From JBGAPI01 sp044221335 (GTDB taxonomy: Bacteria; Pseudomonadota; Gammaproteobacteria; Xanthomonadales; Ahniellaceae), in contig JBGAPI010000008.1 of assembly GCA_044221335.1 (NCBI GenBank), positions 1-64,000 of the forward strand: a stretch of DNA of 64,000 nucleotides, in the 5' to 3' direction. Position 1 is the first letter of the stretch. Each line of letters begins with the position of its first letter. Shown here in pieces: positions 58,673-64,000 of this stretch. A program made the translations under genes and the position numbers. The notes below the pieces were generated by a model that did not search any database, was not told the origin of the DNA, and was given only the letters and a program-made list of their open reading frames with translations.

Positions 58673-60214
58673 TCAGCGCTTGCCCTTCACCAGGCTGCCC
58701 AGCACGCCGCGCAGCAACTGGTTGCCGGCGTTGCGCATGGCCTGCTTCGCGACCTGCTCGACCACGCCCTGGCGACGACCGGTGCCGAACAGCCAGCCGG
58801 ACAAGAGGCCGCCGACGCCGGCCGCGGCGCCACCGAGCATGCCGCCCATGCCGCCGGCCGGAGCGGGCGCGGGAGCCGCGCCTCCTCCCGGAGCCGGCGG
58901 CGGCGCGGCGCCACCCGGCGGCACCGTGGGCACGCCGCCGCCTTGCGCGCGCTTCGCGAGCAGTTCCGCAGCCGATTCGCGGTTGACCGCGGTGTCGTAC
59001 TTCGCACCGACCGGCGAGCGCATCCGCTGCTCGCCGCGCTCGGCGTCGGTGATGGTGCCGATCCGGCAGTGCGGCGGCGCGATCAGGGTCTGCTCGACCG
59101 GCAGCGGCACGCCGCCTTCCTGCAGCGTGGTGACCAGCGCCTCGCCGACGCCGAGCTTCGTGATCACCGCGGTGACGTCGAGCTTCGGGTTCGGCGGGAA
59201 GGTCTCGGCAGCGGTCTTGACCGCCTTCTGGTCGCGCGGCGTGAAGGCGCGCAGGGCGTGCTGCACGCGGTTGCCGAGCTGGCCGAGGATGTCCTGCGGC
59301 ACGTCGTCGGGCAGCTGCGAGATGAAGTAGACGCCGACGCCCTTCGAGCGGATCAGTCGCACGACCTGCTCGACCCGCTTGGTCAGCGCCGGCGCGGCAT
59401 CGTCGAACAAGAGGTGCGCCTCGTCGAAGAAGAACACCAGCTTGGGCTTGTCGAGGTCGCCGACCTCGGGCAGGTTCTCGAACAGCTCCGACAGCATCCA
59501 CAGCAGGAAGGTCGAATACAGCTTCGGGGACAGGATCAGCTTGTCCGCCGCGAGGATGTTGACCACGCCGCGGCCCGACATGTCCTGGCGCATGAAGTCG
59601 TTGAGGTCGAGGGCGGGCTCGGCGAAGAACTTCTTGCCGCCGGCTTGCTCGAGCTGCAGCAGGCCGCGCTGGATCGCGGCGATCGACTGGGTGCTGACCA
59701 GGCCGTACTGCGTGGACACCTCCTTCGCGTGCTCGGCGATGAAGGACAGGATCGCGCGCAGATCGTCGAGGTCGAGCAGCAGCAGGCCCTGGTCGTCGGC
59801 GAGCTTGAAGGCGATCTCGAGCACGCCCTCCTGCACGTCGGACAGCTCCATCACGCGCGACAGCAGCGTGGGACCCATTTCGGAGATCGTGGTGCGGACC
59901 GGATGGCCCTTCTCGCCGTAGAGGTCCCAGAACACCACCGGCGCCGCCATCGGCGACCAGTCGGTGAGGCCGAGCTTCTCGATGCGCGGCTTGATCTTGT
60001 CCGACAGCACGCCGGCCTGGCACATGCCGGACAGGTCGCCCTTCACGTCGGCGAGGAACACCGGCACACCCATCTTCGAGAAGCCCTCGGCCAGCAGGGT
60101 CAGCGTGACCGACTTGCCGGTGCCGGTGGCGCCGGCGATCAGGCCGTGGCGATTGCCGTATTTCGACAACAGGAAGACGTCGTGCTCGCCCTTGCCGACC
60201 AGGATGTCCGTCAT
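58673..60214 (-). CDS. HerA-like ATPase, DUF853 (YjgR) family
   Basis: A 513-residue P-loop ATPase of the HerA/FtsK branch. Walker A is GATGTGKSVTLT (residues 28-39); Walker B is LVFFFDEAHLLF (about 258-270); ADVKGDLSGM follows the first strand. The C-terminal 100 residues are low-complexity Gly/Pro/Ala with glycine-zipper-like repeats. YjgR has no established function; DNA translocation is assumed from the family. No NurA nuclease is adjacent, so it is not a classical HerA-NurA pair. Confidence 0.9.
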   Translation of the reverse strand: MTDILVGKGEHDVFLLSKYGNRHGLIAGATGTGKSVTLTLLAEGFSKMGVPVFLADVKGDLSGMCQAGVLSDKIKPRIEKLGLTDWSPMAAPVVFWDLYGEKGHPVRTTISEMGPTLLSRVMELSDVQEGVLEIAFKLADDQGLLLLDLDDLRAILSFIAEHAKEVSTQYGLVSTQSIAAIQRGLLQLEQAGGKKFFAEPALDLNDFMRQDMSGRGVVNILAADKLILSPKLYSTFLLWMLSELFENLPEVGDLDKPKLVFFFDEAHLLFDDAAPALTKRVEQVVRLIRSKGVGVYFISQLPDDVPQDILGQLGNRVQHALRAFTPRDQKAVKTAAETFPPNPKLDVTAVITKLGVGEALVTTLQEGGVPLPVEQTLIAPPHCRIGTITDAERGEQRMRSPVGAKYDTAVNRESAAELLAKRAQGGGVPTVPPGGAAPPPAPGGGAAPAPAPAGGMGGMLGGAAAGVGGLLSGWLFGTGRRQGVVEQVAKQAMRNAGNQLLRGVLGSLVKGKR

Positions 60215-60345
60215 CGTCGTACTCCATTCGTTGAGCGACGATTGTAGGCAAGCCCGGCTCCTTGGGGCAGGGGACTGATCGATTCCGGGGGGCCGCGACG
60301 CGTAGTCGCAGACGGCATTTGCCGATGGAACCCGAGCCAGCGATC

Positions 60346-61314
60346 ATGGTCAACGTCATCCCCTTCCGCCGGACCCCCTCGATGAGCCTCGACCGCCGCC
60401 GCGGCATCGTGCTCGGCCTCGCCCTCGGTGATGCCATCGGCGCGCCGTTCGAGGGCGGGCTCCTGGAGCGCGCGCTGTGGAAGCTGTTCGGCAAGACCTC
60501 CGACGGCCGGATGCGCTACACCGACGACACCCAGATGAGTCTCGACCTGCTGGCCTCGCTGGCGAAGGGCGGCGGCCTCGACCAGAACGACCTCGCGCAG
60601 CGCTTTGCCGAGAGCTACCGCTGGAGCCGGGGATATGGCGCGGGCACGGCAAAAGTCCTGAAGCGCATCCGCGGCGGTGCCGACTGGCGTGACGCCAACC
60701 GCAGTGCACATGCGCAGGGCTCCTTCGGCAACGGCGCGGCGATGCGCTCGGCAGTGCTGGCCGCGATCCACCCCGACTTCGACCTGTCGCTCGACCGCCT
60801 GGTCGACCACGCCTCCGAGGTCACCCACGCGCATCCCGACGCGCTGCGCGGCGCCCGCCTGGTCGCGCGCGTGACGGCCGGCGTGCTCACCGACCGCAGC
60901 GATGCCGAGATCTGGGCCGAGGCGGCGAAGAGCACCGCCGACGGCGCCTGGCGCACGCGGCTCGCGGTCGCGCGCTCGTGGCTGGAATCCGACACGCCGC
61001 AGTCTCCGGCGGTGGTCGCGCGCCAGCTCGGCAGCAGCATGGCGGCGATCGACTCCTGCGTCAGCGCGATCTATCTGGGCCTTCGCTTCCGCAAGGCCGA
61101 GTTCCTCGACCTGATGCGTTTCATCGCCGCGATGGGCGGCGATGCCGACACCATCGGCGCGATGGCCGGTGCGATCTGGGGCGCGGGCAATGGCGTGAGC
61201 AAGCTCCCGCCCGACGTGCTGGCACGGCTGGAGAAGCGGGACGAGATCCTGCGGCTGGTCGACGAGTGCCTGAAGGTGACATCGAAGTCGGCGTCGATGA
61301 CCGACGCGGCGTGA
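60346..61314 (+). CDS. ADP-ribosylglycohydrolase family protein (DraG-like)
   Basis: Predicted to remove ADP-ribose from protein, nucleic acid or small molecules. Metal-binding motifs are YTDDTQMSLDLL (about residues 55-66) and MGGDADTIGAMAGAIWGA near 262. GLALGDAIGAPFEG is the N-terminal helix. Several starts are open (60325, 60346, 60382); 60382 gives MSLDRRRG, the shortest family-like form. With the macro-domain gene this is the second ADP-ribose enzyme in the window. No ADP-ribosyltransferase is nearby. Confidence 0.85.
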   Translation: MVNVIPFRRTPSMSLDRRRGIVLGLALGDAIGAPFEGGLLERALWKLFGKTSDGRMRYTDDTQMSLDLLASLAKGGGLDQNDLAQRFAESYRWSRGYGAGTAKVLKRIRGGADWRDANRSAHAQGSFGNGAAMRSAVLAAIHPDFDLSLDRLVDHASEVTHAHPDALRGARLVARVTAGVLTDRSDAEIWAEAAKSTADGAWRTRLAVARSWLESDTPQSPAVVARQLGSSMAAIDSCVSAIYLGLRFRKAEFLDLMRFIAAMGGDADTIGAMAGAIWGAGNGVSKLPPDVLARLEKRDEILRLVDECLKVTSKSASMTDAA

Positions 61315-61330
61315 TCGTTCCGTTCTTTTC

Positions 61331-61381
61331 TGGGAGCGACTTCAGTCGCGATGGCGAGGCGCCTCATCAAAGCGGCTGTCG
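61331..61381 (+). repeat. First 51-bp REP-like unit beside the insertion sequence
   Basis: The unit runs TGGGAGCGACTTCAGTCGCG then ATGGCGAGGCG and a variable end. A second 51-bp unit begins immediately after it (61382) and is interrupted by the insertion sequence; its rest resumes at 62733. Confidence 0.75.
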
Positions 61382-61417
61382 TGGGAGGGGCGTCAGCCCT
61401 GAGGTTTGGACAGGTTT

Positions 61418-62602
61418 TCAACGCCACGCTTCGCTCGTAGGCGAGGCGTTGGTGGTGTTTCGTAGGTGTCTGAGTAGCACATCGGTCCGAAGCCAACGAT
61501 GCTTTAGCGCCTCCCATCCGAGGCGGATGAGGGAATAGGCGTTTCGCGTTGACTTTCCCGGGGCCAGGTAGAGGTCGAGCTGCTGTTCCTTGGCTTTGGT
61601 TCCGACAATCCACGCGGCAAAGGTAGCCAACGCGTCGAGCATCAGAAGGACGGCCAGGCGCAGTTTTTGTCGAGTCAGACTGTCTTCAAAGCCGCGACCG
61701 AAACGATGCGACTTGAGATCACGGAAGGCCTCCTCGATCTGCATCCGCTTGCTGTAGATGGCGACGATCTGGGCGGCATTGCGCTGCAGCCCCGGTGACA
61801 CGATGAGAATCCAAGGTTCGCGCTCGCGCCGGGCCGCATCGAGGCTCGTGGTGTCGGCCGAGCGTTTTCCTTGCCGAGTGAGGTGGTGGCGCCCACGCTG
61901 AATGCGGGAAAAGGCGATCAATCGGCATGGCCAGCGTTGCCGCCGGGCTTGCTCGAATACACCAAGGTCAGTGGGGCGACGAGTTGCCTGGGCGTGCAGC
62001 GTGGGGACGTCAACCCAAGCAGGGGAGCCGATTGCGCGCACCTTGGTCAAATGCCTCAAGCGACCGACGACGCTCCAGCCCAGCGCCTCTACCGCTCGAA
62101 ACCAACGCGTTCGGAAGCCGGCGTCGACCACGATAATGGGCCTGACGTCGCTTGGGATCAGCGCATGCAATTCGGTCAGGAAATTCTCCTCGGCCTCGAC
62201 CGAACCCTGTTGCTGTATCGGAACGACCTTCTCGTAGATGGTCAGCGCGCGACCGCCCATCGGAATCGCCGCTCGCAAGACCGCGTGAAGATCCTTCAGA
62301 CCCACCGTCGACCAGTCGACGACCAGCACCGGCTGCGGGCTCCGAATCAGCCAGCGCGCCATCGCCCCGTACAGCCCCTCCAGTTCGGCATGTAGGCGCT
62401 GATTGCTCAACAAGCGATCCAGCCGCCTGAGAGGCGCGGCAATTGCTTCGTTGGCCGGCCACGAGCGTGCAATGTCTATCAGCACGAGGCGCCGACTCGC
62501 GATCAAAGCGTCGACTGCCAGCATCAGCGACTGCCGACGCAATGCGTGCATCACGCCCAGCTTCGACCAAAGACACTTCTGCAATACTGATGCGGCATGC
62601 AT
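61418..62602 (-). CDS. IS4-family transposase
   Basis: DDE transposase of 394 residues. The catalytic Asp residues are likely in LVVDWSTVG (near 97) and IVVDAGFRTRWF (near 160); the YREK-type Glu region is IYSKRMQIEEAFRDLKSHRFG (about 285-305). The stop codon lies within the left terminal repeat. The start codon lies in the stem of a hairpin whose loop holds AAGGAG. The frame is intact, so the enzyme may be active. Confidence 0.93.
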   Translation of the reverse strand: MHAASVLQKCLWSKLGVMHALRRQSLMLAVDALIASRRLVLIDIARSWPANEAIAAPLRRLDRLLSNQRLHAELEGLYGAMARWLIRSPQPVLVVDWSTVGLKDLHAVLRAAIPMGGRALTIYEKVVPIQQQGSVEAEENFLTELHALIPSDVRPIIVVDAGFRTRWFRAVEALGWSVVGRLRHLTKVRAIGSPAWVDVPTLHAQATRRPTDLGVFEQARRQRWPCRLIAFSRIQRGRHHLTRQGKRSADTTSLDAARREREPWILIVSPGLQRNAAQIVAIYSKRMQIEEAFRDLKSHRFGRGFEDSLTRQKLRLAVLLMLDALATFAAWIVGTKAKEQQLDLYLAPGKSTRNAYSLIRLGWEALKHRWLRTDVLLRHLRNTTNASPTSEAWR

Positions 62603-62657
62603 GGTGCGGTCTCTCCTTCGGTTGGTCCCTTAGGAGAAAAAACCGCACCGTGCATGC
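62595..62657 (-). promoter_or_regulatory. Hairpin covering the transposase start codon
   Basis: GCATGCATGGTGCGGT (62595-62610) pairs with ACCGCACCGTGCATGC (62642-62657) at 15 of 16 positions. In a transcript entering from outside, the ATG is in the stem and the AAGGAG in the loop. In IS10 a comparable structure blocks translation from read-through transcripts; the arm's distance from the IS end (67-82 bases) fits that model. Confidence 0.65.
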
Positions 62658-62732
62658 GCTGTTTTCGCCGCAACCTAGCCCCAACGCGGCTGTTTTGCTA
62701 GCGAAAACCTGTCTAAACCTCAGGCGTCAGCC

Positions 62733-62766
62733 CCGATGGCGAGGCGCGACGACAAGGCGACTGTGG
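62733..62766 (+). repeat. Remainder of the interrupted 51-bp unit
   Basis: After removing the insertion sequence and one target copy, 17 bases from the left join these 34 to make a 51-bp unit like the first. An inverted partner follows near 62831-62856. Confidence 0.7.
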
Positions 62767-62897
62767 CGGTCCGAATGTGTTGCTGAGCTCCTGATGCGCT
62801 GACAGCTTTCGCCGGAAGCCACCGGCGCGCCATCGGGGCTGAAGTCCCCCACAACAACCGCCCTGCCACCGCGACAGAGGCTTCCGCGCGAACACGG

Positions 62898-63305
62898 TCA
62901 GTCGTCGGACCGCCGCTTCGCCAGGCGCTGCTTGATCCCGGCCAAGGTCCAGGCGCGCTTGCGCAGATCCTCGAGCTTCACGGCTTCGTGTTCCGCCCAC
63001 ATGATCTCCGCGCCGTCCACGAGTTCTTCGAAGATCGGAAGCAGTTCGGTGACGCCCTCGAAGACCCACTGGACTGGGACCTCTTCGGGACCTCCCTTGT
63101 ACGGCGCGGTGTTCCGCATCGCGACGGCAACGAGCTTCTCGTAGGCCTCGTCGAGGCTGTCCGCCTTGACGATCGCGGTGTTCTCCCACACCAGGAACTC
63201 ACCTTCGGGATCGTCGTTGCCCGGTTCGTCGCGTTCGATGAATCGCAACGAATACGAGCCGACATACCAACCTACGGGCGAAACGTCGGCGGACCAGGGA
63301 CTCAT
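62898..63305 (-). CDS. DUF4288-like protein
   Basis: A 135-residue cytosolic protein. GWYVGSYSLRFIERDEP with FLVWENTAIVKADSLDEAYEKLVAVA matches the DUF4288 pattern, in which an aromatic strand pair precedes the W-E-N/R strand and helix. WVFEGVTELLPI follows. No function is known for the family. It lies sixteen bases downstream of the nuclease gene, in the same direction. The start at MSPWSAD was chosen because the upstream codons are the other gene's. Confidence 0.75.
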   Translation of the reverse strand: MSPWSADVSPVGWYVGSYSLRFIERDEPGNDDPEGEFLVWENTAIVKADSLDEAYEKLVAVAMRNTAPYKGGPEEVPVQWVFEGVTELLPIFEELVDGAEIMWAEHEAVKLEDLRKRAWTLAGIKQRLAKRRSDD

Positions 63306-63321
63306 GACGGCGGCGTGCCGG

Positions 63322-64000
63322 CTACTTCGCCAGCGCCGTGTTGAGCAGTTGCCCCAGCCGCAACCCCGCCAGCAGCAAGCGCTGGTCGATGATCTCCTGC
63401 GAGCGTCGGACATAGTCGGCGTCGATGCGGTTGCCCCGCGGATAGGCGTCGGACTTCATCAGCGCGTTCGACTCCAGCGCCCAGCGCTCCGCGGCGCGAT
63501 CGTTCCAGTACAGGTCTCCCGCCGGCCGCGGCAGCGCCAGCAGCTGCTCGGCATAGGGCACCGGGCGCGCGTTGCGGGCGTCGAGCAGGCGGCTGTCCCA
63601 GAGCTGGTGCAGGTTGGTGTTGCGGCGCTGGAAGTTGAGCTGGACGTCGTTGCCGCCGTGGTCGCTCGCGTAGCTCGCGTGCATCGGCTGGTGGATGTCG
63701 GCGACGAGGTGGATCACCCAGCGCAGCGCGTCGGCGCGCTCGCGGTCGTTCTTGCCATGACGCAACTGCTCGACGAAGTGCGGCAGCGCCTCGACCACGC
63801 AGGCATCGTTGCGGCAGTCGCGGCGGCGGTCGTAGTTGCCGGCGCCGCGCGGGAAGTTGACGTAGTGCAGCGGCTTCGCGTTGGCGTAGCCCGGCCACTG
63901 CTGCAGCGTGTCCGCCCAGCCGGACACTTCGCGCATCGAATTGGACGCGCGGTCGTGCAGCAGGCGCTCGACTTCGAAGCGGGCACGGGGATCGAGCTGG
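63322..64000 (-). CDS. S1/P1 nuclease family protein, N-terminus beyond the window
   Basis: Zinc-dependent single-strand nuclease and 3'-nucleotidase family, usually exported. The part seen (about 226 residues) starts QLDPRARFEVERLLHDRASN, and contains SGWADTLQQWPGYANAKPLH, LHYVNFPRG and the zinc-binding motif WVIHLVADIHQPMHA, then HGGNDVQLNF and NLHQLWDS. The N-terminal Trp/His of the mature enzyme and any signal peptide lie outside. The C-terminus is complete. Confidence 0.9.
   Translation of the reverse strand, partial: QLDPRARFEVERLLHDRASNSMREVSGWADTLQQWPGYANAKPLHYVNFPRGAGNYDRRRDCRNDACVVEALPHFVEQLRHGKNDRERADALRWVIHLVADIHQPMHASYASDHGGNDVQLNFQRRNTNLHQLWDSRLLDARNARPVPYAEQLLALPRPAGDLYWNDRAAERWALESNALMKSDAYPRGNRIDADYVRRSQEIIDQRLLLAGLRLGQLLNTALAK

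Larger units (their letters stand above)
61399..62723 (-). mobile_element. IS10-like (IS4 family) insertion sequence, 1325 bp
   Basis: Inverted terminal repeats start CTGAGGTTTGGACAGG on the left and, read inward, CTGAGGTTTAGACAGG on the right; 21 bases match with one mismatch. The 9-bp target duplication GCGTCAGCC lies at 61390-61398 and 62724-62732. Length, terminal CTGAG, 9-bp duplication and a single transposase fit the IS10 group of IS4. The right half of the target matches the IS10 consensus (TNAGCN). Perfect ends and an intact gene suggest recent insertion. Confidence 0.95.

Noticed and set aside
58673..60214. HerA-like ATPase considered as part of an anti-phage defence pair
   Set aside because: The neighbours are a small membrane protein and greB, with no nuclease or sensor partner; the YjgR family is a widespread housekeeping type.
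62898..64000. DUF4288 and S1/P1 genes considered as IS cargo
   Set aside because: The element has its own clear ends and target duplication at 62723-62732, so both genes lie outside it.

Overview
The window is a continuous piece of a high-GC (roughly two thirds G+C) gammaproteobacterial chromosome. Gene content and order suggest the Lysobacterales (Xanthomonadales) or a close relative. Supporting points are the run kdsD-kdsC-lptCAB-rpoN-hpf-ptsN-hprK (an HPr kinase next to rpoN is unusual outside this group), purM/purN followed by a DUF3108 gene, the cytochrome c maturation genes, tandem TTCCCGA heptamers, and many short palindromic intergenic repeats. No rRNA, CRISPR array, prophage or plasmid function was seen. 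There is one tRNA, one insertion sequence, and about 58 protein genes. Most genes are housekeeping.

Layout. 1-11.7 kb: tRNA-Leu(CAG), a DegS-type periplasmic protease, two lytic transglycosylases, miaB, a secreted FKBP prolyl isomerase, a DUF1289/Nudix pair, a macro-domain protein, a zinc alcohol dehydrogenase, a flavodoxin-fold quinone reductase and apaGH. 11.7-20.2 kb: a solitary rfbB, a methyltransferase, convergent deoC and cdd (nucleoside salvage), a membrane diguanylate cyclase and a large secreted carboxylesterase. 20.3-27.2 kb: ccmCDE, nadC with a Trm112-like gene, and the tightly overlapping operon purE-purK-ubiH-ubiI-like. 27.3-35.8 kb is the most unusual region: a two-gene operon of aspartyl/asparaginyl beta-hydroxylase-like domains fused to sulfotransferases (one with a further TIGR03032-like domain), divergent from a secreted DUF4347/parallel beta-helix protein with a sorting-signal-like segment. 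35.9-41.5 kb: HNH endonuclease, purM-GNAT-purN-DUF3108, murA and ibaG. 41.6-49.0 kb: lipopolysaccharide (Kdo supply, Lpt transport) leading into rpoN-hpf-ptsN-hprK. 49.2-54.0 kb: an omega-aminotransferase, a methylmalonate/malonate-semialdehyde dehydrogenase and preT, resembling a partial reductive pyrimidine or beta-alanine pathway. 54.1-61.3 kb: an AsmA-like DUF748 protein, greB, a HerA-like ATPase and an ADP-ribosylglycohydrolase. 61.4-64.0 kb: an IS10-like insertion sequence, a DUF4288 protein and a truncated S1/P1 nuclease.

Repeats recur throughout. REP-like hairpins lie just after stop codons, and a 51-bp unit of that type was split by the insertion sequence. A second dispersed element with GGGCCCAGG-rich inverted arms occurs at three loci, one of which encloses the macro-domain gene. 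Perfect inverted repeats also sit inside reading frames (rfbB, the esterase, the DUF3108 gene and a SnoaL-like gene). The most promising new biology is the hydroxylase-sulfotransferase fusion operon beside the beta-helix protein, which could be a protein-modification system for a surface protein. That link is inferred from position only.
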